The notes under the pieces are model-generated. The model searched no databases. It saw only the letters and a list, made by a program, of their open reading frames with translations, and was not told where the DNA came from. 64,000 nucleotides of DNA, taken from NCBI RefSeq assembly GCF_902506145.1, contig NZ_LR733519.1:654582-718581 (forward strand). The letters are read 5' to 3'. A program made the translations under genes and the position numbers. Shown here one piece after another: positions 53,354 through 62,673 of this stretch (position 1 is the stretch's first letter; each line of letters opens with the position of its first letter). This DNA comes from Burkholderia sp. 8Y (lineage in GTDB: Bacteria; Pseudomonadota; Gammaproteobacteria; Burkholderiales; Burkholderiaceae).

Positions 53354-54685
53354 CTACCGTGCTCCGGACACAACGACACCGGCCCCACTGCCGGCGTCTT
53401 TCGCGGGATCGTAGCCGTCGGTAAGCGTGTTGAGGAACGCGACCACATCCTTGATCTCCGCTTCGTCGAGCGCGGGTTGCTCGCCCTTCTTGCGATTAAA
53501 CGGCGCTTCCGTGTTGACGTTCTCCCAGTACAGCTTCGGCAGGTCATTGAACTTCTGTACGACGCCCTTCTTCGAGACCGGATAGAACTTCTCGGGATGA
53601 ATGTCGCGCTGAACGTAGAAGCGAACCACGTCTTCCAGCGTGTGATAGATGCCGTTGTGGAAGAAGGTCTTGCGCGTCGCCACGTTGCGCAGCGACGGCG
53701 TTCGAAAGAGGCCACAGAACTCGTCGCGGCCCTTCAGGTCCGTGCGCTCCGGACCGCATGCGCCGAGGTCGTGAAACGTCGGATCGCGGTTGACGGGCAA
53801 CGCATTGTTGCGCGGCACGCCGAGGGCGATCAGGCCGAAGTCGCTGAACTGCGGCGGCGTGCCGTCCTTCGCGCGCTGGCTGATGTGACACGACGCGCAG
53901 TTACCTTTCTTCTCATCGTTGAAGAGTTGCAGGCCGCGCATTTCGGCTTGCGTGAAAGTCGCATGGCCGGCGAGAACCGCATCGAACTTGCTCGTGTATG
54001 GGAAGAAGTTCTGCGGCGTCTGCTCGAACGCTTCGAGTGATTGCAAAACAGCAGCGAAGAGCTTGTCGTCGCTCTCGAACACGTCCGCGCCGAAGGTCTT
54101 CCTAAGCGCGTCGGCATACGGCGCTGCCCGCACCGCTGCGGCGACCTTGGCCGGCGTGCTGCCCATTTCGAACGTCGACAGCAAGGGAATGCGTGCCTGG
54201 TCCTTGCCGTGGTCCACGCGGCCGTCCCATGTCAGCCCGCCAGTGGGACCGGCATCGACGCTTTCGTCGCCTTCGTCGTCGGAATCGTGGAAATGCTCGG
54301 CGAACTGCGGGACGGATTGCAGATACCGGAGCGATGGCACTGCGCGAAAGCCCGTGCGATGCAGGTCGCTTCCACCGAGTTGCACCGACAGGCCGTTCGG
54401 CGGCCCGAACGCATGTTGCGGGCTATGGCATGACGCGCACGCGAGCTTGCCCGATCCCGATAGCGACGGATCGAGGAACAGCTTCTCTCCCACCGACTGC
54501 ATGTTCTTCACATGGGCGAAGACCTCCGCCCGCGACTGCCCTTGTGCCGGTACTGCGGCGGCTGTCTGCATCGTTGCGGCGTGCGCATCGGCTGCGTGCG
54601 AATCGCAGCCGCTCAGCATGGCAGACACGGATAACGCGACGAGCGCCATCGAACAGAAAACGAAAGGAAAACGCATCGAAAGCAT
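53354..54685 (-). CDS. Di-heme cytochrome c peroxidase (MauG/CcpA family), lipoprotein
   Basis: A 443-residue lipoprotein (LSGC lipobox, Cys27) with two CXXCH heme-binding motifs: CASCHSPQHAFG near residue 84 and CASCHISQ near 265. The layout (DPSLSGSGKLACASCHSP, TPSLRNVATRKTFFHNG) fits di-heme cytochrome c peroxidases or MauG-like enzymes that use H2O2. The gene is on the minus strand, converging on the COG4315 gene. Peroxide removal or oxidation of a periplasmic partner is inferred. Confidence 0.92.
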   Translation of the reverse strand: MLSMRFPFVFCSMALVALSVSAMLSGCDSHAADAHAATMQTAAAVPAQGQSRAEVFAHVKNMQSVGEKLFLDPSLSGSGKLACASCHSPQHAFGPPNGLSVQLGGSDLHRTGFRAVPSLRYLQSVPQFAEHFHDSDDEGDESVDAGPTGGLTWDGRVDHGKDQARIPLLSTFEMGSTPAKVAAAVRAAPYADALRKTFGADVFESDDKLFAAVLQSLEAFEQTPQNFFPYTSKFDAVLAGHATFTQAEMRGLQLFNDEKKGNCASCHISQRAKDGTPPQFSDFGLIALGVPRNNALPVNRDPTFHDLGACGPERTDLKGRDEFCGLFRTPSLRNVATRKTFFHNGIYHTLEDVVRFYVQRDIHPEKFYPVSKKGVVQKFNDLPKLYWENVNTEAPFNRKKGEQPALDEAEIKDVVAFLNTLTDGYDPAKDAGSGAGVVVSGAR

Positions 54686-54920
54686 CAGCGCGGAAAACGG
54701 TAATTGAAAGATGCGGAAGGGTATGTCGTGAATGTGTCTTTCACATGACAGCCGGGCTGGCCGGAGCGCGCAGTGACTTTTGGCGAATTTATTTCACTGA
54801 CCTTTCTGAATCGAAAGCGTTATTTCATGTCGGCGTAAACGTTCGTTGCGACACTTCGCACGCCGGCGAAGAAGGGCGAGCGGGCGACTTACGCGCCGGC
54901 TCCAACACAAGAGAGATCTC

Positions 54921-56483
54921 ATGAACAAGAAACTCGTTTGCGCGGTGCCGCTCGCGGCGACCGCTGCATTCGGCCTGTACGCCTGCGGCGGCAGCGACGA
55001 CCATCACGACATCAACGAAGTGAAGAACGTCGTCGTTATTTATGCCGAGAACCGCAGCTTCGATAACCTCTACGGCAGCTTCCCGGGCGCCAACGGCCTG
55101 CAGAGCGTGACGGCCGCGAGCGCACGGCAGCTCGATCGCGACGGCAGCGTGCTCGCGACATTGCCGAGCATCTGGGGCGGCCTGACGGCCACCGGCGTGA
55201 CGCCGGCCGTCACTGAAGCAATGACGGCAAATCTGCCGAACGCGCCGTTCGCCATTGATGACCCGAACGGCTTCAACGCGGCAATGAACGTCACGACGCG
55301 CGACCTGTATCACCGCTTCTACGAGAACCAGATGCAGATCGATGGCGGCAAGAACGACAAGTTCGCCGCATGGGCCGATTCGGGCGGTCTCGTCATGGGT
55401 CACTACAACACGACGCCGGACAAGCTGCCCCTCTACAAGATTGCGCAGCAATACACGCTTGCCGACAACTTCTTCATGGGCGCGTTCGGCGGCTCGTTCC
55501 TGAACCATCAGTGGCTGGTCTGCGCCTGTACGCCCATCTATCCGAACGCGGATAAGAGCGTCGCAAAGGGCTCGATTTCCGTCGTCGATCCGGATGGCGT
55601 GACGCTCACGCGCGCATCGAATTCGCCGGCCTCCGCGCTGACCGGCGCACCGAAGTACGTGAATTCCGGCAACCTGACGCCCGACTTCTACGCGGTCAAT
55701 ACGATGCAGCCGCCGTATCAGCCGTCGGGCAACGCACCGGCATCCGGTGGCGATGCGAACCTGGCCGATCCGTCCGTCGCAACGACGCTGCCGCCGCAGA
55801 CGCAGCAGCATATCGGCGATCTGTTGAACGCGGCCAGCGTGAGCTGGGCGTGGTACGGCGGCGCGTGGGGCGCGGCGCTCAACGACCGGGCGAACGCGAT
55901 CAAGTACGGCGTGAACTATGTGCCGAACTTCCAGACGCACCATCAGCCGTTCAACTACTTTGCCGATCTCGCGCCGGGTACGACCGCGCGCGCGCAGCAT
56001 TTGCTCGACGGCGGCACGAACGGGACCGAGTTCATCAAGGCGATCGACGCGGGCGCGCTGCCGCAGGTCGCGTTCTACAAGCCGCAGGGCAACTTGAACG
56101 AGCACGCCGGTTACACGGACGTGGCGTCGGGCGACCAGCACATTGCCGATGTCATTTCCCATCTGCAACAGAGCCCGCAGTGGAAAAACATGGTCGTGAT
56201 CGTCACTTACGACGAAAACGGCGGCTTCTGGGATCACGTCGCGCCGCCGAAGGGCGACCGCTTCGGTCCCGGCTCACGCGTTCCGGCGCTCGTCATCTCG
56301 CCGTACGCGAAGAAGGGTTTCGTCGATCACACGCAATACGATACGACGTCGATTCTGCGCTTCATCACGAAGCGTTTCTCGCTGCCGTCGCTGCCGGGCC
56401 TCGATTCGCGAGATGCTGCGCTGGTCGCGAACGGCGGTCAGAAGATGGGTGATCTCACTAACGCGCTGGATTTCAGTCAGTAA
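54921..56483 (+). CDS. Phosphoesterase-family (AcpA/phospholipase C-like) exported protein
   Basis: A 520-residue protein of the phosphoesterase family that holds AcpA acid phosphatases and phospholipase C. A lipobox-like YACGG (Cys22) ends the signal peptide. Family motifs are clear: IYAENRSFDNLYGSFPGAN at the start, YDENGGFWDHVAPPKGDRFG near the C-terminus, and GSRVPALVISPYAKKG. The start ATG at 54921 follows a GAGAGATC ribosome-like stretch. A strong terminator follows. It may release phosphate from organic esters; the substrate cannot be specified. Confidence 0.92.
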   Translation: MNKKLVCAVPLAATAAFGLYACGGSDDHHDINEVKNVVVIYAENRSFDNLYGSFPGANGLQSVTAASARQLDRDGSVLATLPSIWGGLTATGVTPAVTEAMTANLPNAPFAIDDPNGFNAAMNVTTRDLYHRFYENQMQIDGGKNDKFAAWADSGGLVMGHYNTTPDKLPLYKIAQQYTLADNFFMGAFGGSFLNHQWLVCACTPIYPNADKSVAKGSISVVDPDGVTLTRASNSPASALTGAPKYVNSGNLTPDFYAVNTMQPPYQPSGNAPASGGDANLADPSVATTLPPQTQQHIGDLLNAASVSWAWYGGAWGAALNDRANAIKYGVNYVPNFQTHHQPFNYFADLAPGTTARAQHLLDGGTNGTEFIKAIDAGALPQVAFYKPQGNLNEHAGYTDVASGDQHIADVISHLQQSPQWKNMVVIVTYDENGGFWDHVAPPKGDRFGPGSRVPALVISPYAKKGFVDHTQYDTTSILRFITKRFSLPSLPGLDSRDAALVANGGQKMGDLTNALDFSQ

Positions 56484-56506
56484 GCACTAGCGACGACGCA
56501 CGAACG

Positions 56507-56539
56507 AAGGCCGCGGTCTGAACGACGCGGCCTTTTTGT
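56507..56539 (+). terminator. Rho-independent terminator of the phosphoesterase gene
   Basis: AAGGCCGCG pairs with CGCGGCCTT around a ten-base loop, followed by a TTTTTG run. It begins 24 bases after the stop codon. Confidence 0.9.
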
Positions 56540-56743
56540 TTGTGTAGGTCGGCGCGGCGCGTGGCGCGCGGAGAATCATTAGTGGTTCCGACGATCGCGA
56601 TCAGCGGATACTTGACGCGACGCTTCAGTTGCTTGCGAAAGCACTCGTCGGAGTTATCGTTGTCACTTCCCCTACCTTTTTATATATAAGAAGTAGTACG
56701 AACGATACGGGTGGCGCGGGGAGCCTGATGAAACAGAAGCGGC

Positions 56744-57703
56744 TCAGCGAGCGGCGCGCTTGCGCAACGTCTCCGATGGCATTTCCCCGAAAGCCTCCGC
56801 ATACGCAAGCGAGAAGCGGCCCAGATGAAAGAAGCCGCAAGCGAGCGCGATGTCCGCGATACGCGCGCGCGGGCCTGCGGCCAACAGCGCGGCGCGAGCC
56901 TGCTCCATGCGGATCTTGCGCACGCACTGCATCGGGCTCATGCCGCGTGCACGATGAAACTGCTCGCGCAACGTGCGCGGCGAGACGCCGGCCGCGCGGG
57001 CAATGTCCTCCAATTGCAGCGGCTCGTCCGAGTGTGCGCGGACGTATTCTTCCGCACGCTTGACGAACGCGGGCGCCAGCGATGACTGCGCCACGGGCGC
57101 ACTTGGCAGCGAGCACGTCAGCAGATCGATCAACAGGGCTTCCATGTGTCCTGCAATCTGCCCGTTCGAACGCGCGCTTTCGAGCAGCGCCGATGACCCC
57201 GTGAGCGCGCGCAATTGCTGCATCCATCCCAGCAAGGCCGGGCTATCGATGGATAGCTGCGGTGACAGCAGCGCGCCCGCTTCGTGGCTCGCTTTTCGAA
57301 AGGCATCGGCGTCCATGCGAAGCACGAACTGCTCGCAATCGGGCGATAACCACGCATCGAACGGCTGACCCGGCGCGCACAGCACCGCGTTGTGATGATT
57401 CACGTCGAGCGTTGCATTCAGCGTACGCACCTGCGCATGGCCGCGCAGGCAGAACATCAGAAGATAGTACCCGTCGACGGATTCCACATCCACGCGCATG
57501 GGCGCGCCGAACGAAATCGCGCCGAGACCCAGCCGGCCAAGTTTCACGAAATCCATGTACGCGGGCCCGCGTTCTCTTCCCGACGGCACCAGGACATGCG
57601 GCTGCATCACGCGCGAAATGAGATCGCGCGTCTCTTCGAGATCGCTCGATTCAAAAAGCCGATAGCTGCGTAAGGCGTCGGGCGCGAAGAGAGTCGAGGA
57701 CAT
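56744..57703 (-). CDS. andR: AraC/XylS-family regulator, probably AndR
   Basis: A 319-residue regulator. The N-terminal ~200 residues are an AraC-type sensor domain (cupin-like, AQVRTLNATLDVNHHNAVL). The C-terminal 100 are two helix-turn-helices: LEDIARAAGVSPRTLREQFH and IADIALACGFFHLGRFSLAY. It is divergent from the anthranilate dioxygenase operon, as AndR is in Burkholderia cepacia DBO1, so it probably activates it in the presence of anthranilate. Two XylS-like boxes lie in the shared upstream region. Start 57703 was chosen by homologous start position. Confidence 0.87.
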   Translation of the reverse strand: MSSTLFAPDALRSYRLFESSDLEETRDLISRVMQPHVLVPSGRERGPAYMDFVKLGRLGLGAISFGAPMRVDVESVDGYYLLMFCLRGHAQVRTLNATLDVNHHNAVLCAPGQPFDAWLSPDCEQFVLRMDADAFRKASHEAGALLSPQLSIDSPALLGWMQQLRALTGSSALLESARSNGQIAGHMEALLIDLLTCSLPSAPVAQSSLAPAFVKRAEEYVRAHSDEPLQLEDIARAAGVSPRTLREQFHRARGMSPMQCVRKIRMEQARAALLAAGPRARIADIALACGFFHLGRFSLAYAEAFGEMPSETLRKRAAR

Positions 57704-57747
57704 GGTGATACGGGTATACGCAAATTCGCGAGGCCAATAAATAAAAC

Positions 57748-57794
57748 CGCCGTTTCCGGATAGTACGTGAATCGGCGACGCTTTTGGTGGATAG
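57748..57794. promoter_or_regulatory. Two direct XylS-like boxes, putative AndR binding sites
   Basis: CGCC-N6-GGATAG (57748-57763) and CGCT-N6-GGATAG (57779-57794) are direct repeats 31 bases (three helical turns) apart. The layout is like the TGCA-N6-GGNTA half-sites of XylS. They lie in the spacer between the AraC-family gene and andAc, 77 bases before the andAc start. Confidence 0.45.
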
Positions 57795-57870
57795 ACCCGC
57801 CATTCTGTCTCTTCAAAAATGCGATGACACCGTGACGTATCGATTACGGCCCCGCAACAGGAGAACATCC

Positions 57871-59142
57871 GTGGAAACGGCTGAACTGGTATTTCGCCCT
57901 CAAGGTCCGACGGATTCGGATCACGTTCACTTTCCGCGCGAAGACGGCTCGCGCATTCCCTACAAAGTGTTCAGCTCCCAAGCGGTGTACGACCGCGAGC
58001 AGGAACGCATCTTCCGCGGCCCGACCTGGAATTTCGTGGCCTTGGAAGCCGAGATTCCCCATGCCGGCGATTACAAGAGCACCTTCGTGGGCGACACGCC
58101 CGTCGTCGTCACGCGCCTTGAGGATGGCGGCCTCGCGGCATGGGTGAACCGCTGCGCGCATCGCGGCGCGTCCGTGTGCCGCAAATCGCGCGGCAATGCG
58201 ACATCGCACACCTGCGTCTATCACCAATGGAGCTTCGACAACAGCGGCAATCTGCTCGGCGTGCCGTTCAGACGCGGCCAAAAGGGCATGACGGGCATGC
58301 CCGCCGATTTCGATCCGAAGAACCACAGCCTGCGCAAGCTGCGCGTCGAAAGCTATAAGGGCCTCGTGTTCGCGTCATTCAGCGATGAGGTCGTGCCGCT
58401 GCCCGACTATCTCGGCGCAGAGATGCGCCCGTGGATCGACCGCATCTTTCACAAGCCGATCGAGTATCTCGGCTGCACGCGTCAGTATTCGAAGTCCAAC
58501 TGGAAGCTGTACTTCGAGAACGTGAAGGACCCGTATCACGCGAGCATGCTGCATCTGTTCCATACCACGTTCAACATCTTCCGCGTCGGCATGAAGGCGC
58601 GTTCAATTCCGGACGCGACGCATGGCCTGCATAGCATCATCACCGTGACGAAGACCGGCGAAGACACGTCGTCCGCGTACAAGCAGCAGAACATCCGTTC
58701 GTTCGATGAAGGCTTCGCGCTCGAAGACGATTCCATTCTGGGCCTCGTCTCCGAATACGAAGAAGACACGACGAACCACATTCAGCCGATCTTCCCGCAA
58801 CTCGTGATTCAACAGATTCACAACACGCTCGTCGCGCGCCAGTTGCTGCCGAAAGGGCCGAACAGCTTCGAGCTGATCTTCCACTTCTTCGGCTACACGG
58901 ACGATACGCCCGAGCTGCGCGCGCTGCGCATCAAGCAGGCCAATCTCGTCGGTCCCGCCGGTTATATATCGATGGAAGACACGGAAGCGACCGAACTCGT
59001 GCAGCGCGGCACCGTGCGCGATGCGGATGCGACTTCCGTCATCGAGATGTCGCGCGGCAATCCCGATCAGCAGGATACGGTCATCACCGAAAGCCTGATC
59101 CGCAAGTTCTGGGTCGGTTATCAGAAACTCATGGGCTATTGA
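57871..59142 (+). CDS. andAc: Anthranilate 1,2-dioxygenase large (alpha) subunit
   Basis: A 423-residue Rieske non-heme iron oxygenase alpha subunit. The Rieske cluster motif is CAHRGASVCRK..HTCVYHQWSF; the catalytic iron ligands are in KDPYHASMLH (D-x2-H-x4-H), with the C-terminal Asp nearby. The length and context match AndAc of Burkholderia. It turns anthranilate into catechol with the small subunit, ferredoxin and reductase encoded next. GTG 57871 is the start, with a CAGGAGAAC ribosome site; a longer reading from 57784 lacks one. Confidence 0.93.
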   Translation: METAELVFRPQGPTDSDHVHFPREDGSRIPYKVFSSQAVYDREQERIFRGPTWNFVALEAEIPHAGDYKSTFVGDTPVVVTRLEDGGLAAWVNRCAHRGASVCRKSRGNATSHTCVYHQWSFDNSGNLLGVPFRRGQKGMTGMPADFDPKNHSLRKLRVESYKGLVFASFSDEVVPLPDYLGAEMRPWIDRIFHKPIEYLGCTRQYSKSNWKLYFENVKDPYHASMLHLFHTTFNIFRVGMKARSIPDATHGLHSIITVTKTGEDTSSAYKQQNIRSFDEGFALEDDSILGLVSEYEEDTTNHIQPIFPQLVIQQIHNTLVARQLLPKGPNSFELIFHFFGYTDDTPELRALRIKQANLVGPAGYISMEDTEATELVQRGTVRDADATSVIEMSRGNPDQQDTVITESLIRKFWVGYQKLMGY

Positions 59143-59157
59143 GCGGCGAGGCGACGC

Positions 59158-59631
59158 ATGGAACAGATGAAGCTGTGGTTCGAACTGCACATCTTGCAGG
59201 ACCAATACATCAACGCGCTCGATAACGACAGGCTCGAAGCGTGGCCGACGCTCTTCACGGAGGACTGTCTCTACGAAATCGTGCCGAAGGAGAACGCGGA
59301 CATGGGCTTGCCCGTCGGCATTATCCATTGCACGAATCAAAGGATGCTGCGTGATCGCGTGGTGTCGCTGCGGCACGCGAATATCTATGAAGAGCATAGC
59401 TATCGGCACATGACGTCGGGGCTTACCGTCACGCGTGATGAAGACGGCGTGATCGAAACGGAAAGCAACTACGTGGTGATTCAGACGCGCAGCAACGGCG
59501 AGTCGAACGTCTATCAGGCGGGAAAGTATTTCGACAAGGTCGTACGCACCGCAGAGGGTCTGCGCTATCAGGCCAAACGCGTGATCTACGACACTTCGCG
59601 CGTGCAGACGCTGCTCGCCACGCCGATCTAG
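59158..59631 (+). CDS. andAd: Anthranilate 1,2-dioxygenase small (beta) subunit
   Basis: A 157-residue beta subunit of the ring-hydroxylating dioxygenase type (NTF2-like fold). Family features include the N-terminal LHILQDQYINALDNDRLEAWP and the VVIQTRSNGESNVYQAGKYFD block. It is structural and assembles with AndAc into an alpha3-beta3 complex. It starts 15 bases after andAc. Confidence 0.92.
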   Translation: MEQMKLWFELHILQDQYINALDNDRLEAWPTLFTEDCLYEIVPKENADMGLPVGIIHCTNQRMLRDRVVSLRHANIYEEHSYRHMTSGLTVTRDEDGVIETESNYVVIQTRSNGESNVYQAGKYFDKVVRTAEGLRYQAKRVIYDTSRVQTLLATPI

Positions 59632-59640
59632 GGAGCGGAC

Positions 59641-59964
59641 ATGGAACAACTGACGAATGCATGGCAAGCCATCGGCCAGCTCGACGATTTCACCGAAGGC
59701 GAGCCCGCCGCGGTTGTCGCGGGCGACAAACCGGTGGCCGTTTTCCGTATCGGCGATGAAGTCTTCGCGCTGCACGACCTTTGCACGCATGGTCACGCGC
59801 GGTTGTCGGAAGGCTTCGTCGAAGACGGCTGCGTGGAATGTCCGCTGCATCAGGGGCTATTCGATATCCGCAGCGGCGCACCGCGTTGCGCGCCCGTCAC
59901 CGAAGCGGTGCGCAGCTATCCGATTCGCATCGTCGATGGACAGGTCGAGATCCATGTCGAGTAA
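59641..59964 (+). CDS. andAb: Anthranilate 1,2-dioxygenase ferredoxin
   Basis: A 107-residue Rieske-type ferredoxin. The [2Fe-2S] ligands are in LCTHGHARLSEG and VECPLHQGLFD. It transfers electrons from the reductase to the AndAc/AndAd oxygenase. It starts nine bases after andAd and overlaps the start of andAa by 11 bases. Confidence 0.93.
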   Translation: MEQLTNAWQAIGQLDDFTEGEPAAVVAGDKPVAVFRIGDEVFALHDLCTHGHARLSEGFVEDGCVECPLHQGLFDIRSGAPRCAPVTEAVRSYPIRIVDGQVEIHVE

Positions 59965-61177
59965 GCCCTATGTGATCGTCGGCGCGGGGCATGCCGCGCG
60001 CCGTGCGGCCGAAACGCTGCGTGCGCGTGATGCGGAGGCAGACATCGTCATGATCGGCGACGAAGGCGCGTTGCCGTACGACCGCCCGGAACTGTCGAAA
60101 GGCGCGCTGCTTTCGGAGGAAGGCGAGCGCCGCATCTTCATTCGCGATGCCGCGTGGTACGACGCGCAACGTGTCGATATGCGGCTCGGCATGCGTGTCG
60201 AGGCCATCGATCGCGCGTCGCGAAGCGTCGTTTTGGGCGATGGCGCGCGTATCGGATACGAGCGTTTGCTGCTGGCGACGGGTTCGCGCGTGCGGCCGTT
60301 TCCCGGTCATGTCGACGAGGGCGTGATGCTGCATTACGTCCGCACGGTCGATGACGCCCGCGCGTTGCGCGCGGCGCTTCAGCCGGGCAAGCGCGTCGCG
60401 GTGCTCGGTGGCGGCTTCATCGGGCTCGAAGTCGCGGCGTCTGCGATCAAGGCGGGGTGCGCTGTCACGCTCGTGGAGCCTGCGGAGCGTTTGCTGATGC
60501 GCTCGATGCCGCGTGAAGTCGCCGAATTCCTGCATGCGTTGCATCGAACGAACGGCGTCGACATGCGGATCGGAAGCAAGCCGTTGGCCGTGAGGCGCGG
60601 GGCAGGCCACCCAATCGTCGAGACGGATCGTGGCGATATCGAAGCGGATATCGTCGTGGTCGGTATCGGGGTGGTGCCGAACGTGGAACTCGCGCAAGCG
60701 GCGGGACTCGCGGTCAACAACGGTATCGTCGTGGACGAGCAATGCAGGACCGACGATGCTTCGATCTTCGCGGCGGGCGAGGTCACGATGCACTTCAATC
60801 CGCTCGTGAAGCGTCACGTGCGCGTCGAATCGTGGCAGGTTGCAGAGAACCAGCCCGCTATCGCCGCAGCGAACATGCTCGGCGCGGAGGAGCGGTACGC
60901 GGAAACGCCCTGGCTCTGGTCGGATCAGTACGACTGCAACGTGCAAACACTCGGCCTCTTCGATGCCGCGCATTCGACGGTTCTGCGCGGCGATCCGTCG
61001 GCGGGTTCCTTTTGCGTGCTCGCGCTCGATGATGCGGGCGCGCTCGCCGCTGTCGCCGCCGTCAACGCGGGCCGGGACATGGGCGCGTGCAAGCGGCTGC
61101 TCGCGGCAGGCAAGCCGCTGGACATCGATACACTGCGCGACACTGCCGTTCCGCTGCGTACGTTGCTGAGTACTTGA
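59954..61177 (+). CDS. andAa: Anthranilate 1,2-dioxygenase ferredoxin reductase
   Basis: A 407-residue FAD/NAD(P)-binding reductase. The FAD dinucleotide motif is VGAGHAARRAAETLR, the NAD motif is VLGGGFIGLEVAAS, and the second FAD site is SIFAAGEVTMH. It passes electrons from NADH to the AndAb ferredoxin. The ATG at 59954 lies inside the end of andAb. The order AcAdAbAa matches the known DBO1 operon. Confidence 0.93.
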   Translation: MSSKPYVIVGAGHAARRAAETLRARDAEADIVMIGDEGALPYDRPELSKGALLSEEGERRIFIRDAAWYDAQRVDMRLGMRVEAIDRASRSVVLGDGARIGYERLLLATGSRVRPFPGHVDEGVMLHYVRTVDDARALRAALQPGKRVAVLGGGFIGLEVAASAIKAGCAVTLVEPAERLLMRSMPREVAEFLHALHRTNGVDMRIGSKPLAVRRGAGHPIVETDRGDIEADIVVVGIGVVPNVELAQAAGLAVNNGIVVDEQCRTDDASIFAAGEVTMHFNPLVKRHVRVESWQVAENQPAIAAANMLGAEERYAETPWLWSDQYDCNVQTLGLFDAAHSTVLRGDPSAGSFCVLALDDAGALAAVAAVNAGRDMGACKRLLAAGKPLDIDTLRDTAVPLRTLLST

Positions 61178-61186
61178 ACAGAGACA

Positions 61187-62329
61187 ATGATGATTAGTAC
61201 AGCGAACATTGAACGTATCGAAACCCGTCTCGTCGATCTGCCGACCATACGCCCGCACAAGCTCTCCGTCGCCACGATGCACGGACAGACGCTCATGCTC
61301 GTGAAGGTGTTCTGCAGCGACGGCGTCGTCGGCATAGGCGAGGGCGCGACCATCGCCGGCATGGCGTATGGACCCGACAGTCCCGAGTCGATGAAGCTGG
61401 CGGTCGATGCGTACCTCGCACCCGCTGCTATCGGCCGCGATGCGACTCGCATACAGGGCTTGATGGCGCACCTCGGCAAACTCGTGAAGGTCAATCACTT
61501 CGCGAAAAGCGCGCTGGAAACGGCGTTGCTCGATGCGCAAGGCAAGCGCCTCGGCGTGCCGGTGAGCGAACTGCTCGGCGGACGCCGCCGCGATCGTCTG
61601 CCGGTTGCATGGACGCTTGCTTCGGGCGATACGGCGCGCGATATCGCCGAAGCCCGAGCCATGCTGGAAGCGCGACGCCATAACATCTTCAAGCTGAAGA
61701 TCGGGGCGAAGTCGATCAAGGACGACATCGCGCACGTTGCGGCCATCAAGCGCGAACTGGGCGATGCTGCGGCCGTACGCGTCGATGTGAACATGGCATG
61801 GAGCGAGACGCAGGCGGCCCGGGCTATCCCCGCGCTCGCGGACGCAGGGTGCGAACTCGTCGAACAGCCTGTCGCATCGGCCGCAGCGATGGCAAGGCTC
61901 ACGCGCCGCTTTCCCGCGGCATTGATGGCCGACGAAATACTTCAGGGACCGGAGAGCGCGTTCGAGATTGCGAAGAACGACGGCGCTGACGTGTTCGCGA
62001 TCAAGATCGAGCAGAGCGGCGGCCTGTTCGCGGCCCAGCGCGTGGCCCATATCGCCGATGCCGCGGGCATCGAACTGTATGGCGGCACGATGCTGGAAGG
62101 CGCGTTCAGCACGGTGGCATCGGCGCATCTGTTTTCGAGCTTCGCGAACCTGCAGTGGGGCACGGAACTCTTCGGGCCGTTGCTGATGACCGAAGAGATC
62201 TTGACGAAGCCCCTCGATTACAGCGATTTCGAACTGACCGTACCCAACGGACCGGGCCTCGGTATCGAACTCGACGAAACCGTGGTCAAGCGTTTCACGC
62301 GCGATGGCCTGATGAAATCCACCCGTTGA
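61187..62329 (+). CDS. catB: Muconate cycloisomerase
   Basis: A 380-residue enolase-superfamily enzyme that turns cis,cis-muconate into muconolactone. The catalytic Lys pair is in FKLKIG, the metal ligands in VRVDVNMAW, ELVEQPV and LMADEIL. The capping domain at the N-terminus (RLVDLPTIRPHKLSVATMHG) matches CatB. It follows andAa by nine bases, joining anthranilate dioxygenase to the catechol ortho-cleavage genes. Confidence 0.93.
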   Translation: MMISTANIERIETRLVDLPTIRPHKLSVATMHGQTLMLVKVFCSDGVVGIGEGATIAGMAYGPDSPESMKLAVDAYLAPAAIGRDATRIQGLMAHLGKLVKVNHFAKSALETALLDAQGKRLGVPVSELLGGRRRDRLPVAWTLASGDTARDIAEARAMLEARRHNIFKLKIGAKSIKDDIAHVAAIKRELGDAAAVRVDVNMAWSETQAARAIPALADAGCELVEQPVASAAAMARLTRRFPAALMADEILQGPESAFEIAKNDGADVFAIKIEQSGGLFAAQRVAHIADAAGIELYGGTMLEGAFSTVASAHLFSSFANLQWGTELFGPLLMTEEILTKPLDYSDFELTVPNGPGLGIELDETVVKRFTRDGLMKSTR

Positions 62330-62342
62330 GAGGATAAGAGCG

Positions 62343-62633
62343 ATGCTGTTCCATGTTCGAATGGATGTGAACATTCCCGCTGACATGCCCGTTCATGTCG
62401 CCGATGAAATCAAGGCACGAGAGAAAGCCTATTCGCAGGCGCTTCAGCGCAGCGGCAAATGGCGTCACATCTGGCGTCTGGCCGGACAGTACGCGAATTT
62501 CAGCATCTTTGATGTCGAGAGCAATGCCGAGCTGCACGAGATTCTCACTGCGTTGCCGCTCTTTTCGTACATGAAGGTTTCGGTGACGCCGTTGTGTCGC
62601 CATCCGTCGTCCATCAGAGACGACGACGCTTAA
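62343..62633 (+). CDS. catC: Muconolactone delta-isomerase
   Basis: A 96-residue CatC protein. The whole chain matches the family (MLFHVRMDVNIPADMP, GQYANFSIFDVESNAELHE, LPLFSYMKVSVTPLCRHPSS). It converts muconolactone into beta-ketoadipate enol-lactone. It follows catB by 13 bases with a GAGAGGAT ribosome site. Confidence 0.94.
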   Translation: MLFHVRMDVNIPADMPVHVADEIKAREKAYSQALQRSGKWRHIWRLAGQYANFSIFDVESNAELHEILTALPLFSYMKVSVTPLCRHPSSIRDDDA

Positions 62634-62673
62634 GCATCAAAGCCAAATCCCCATACGAACGGAGACATGAATC

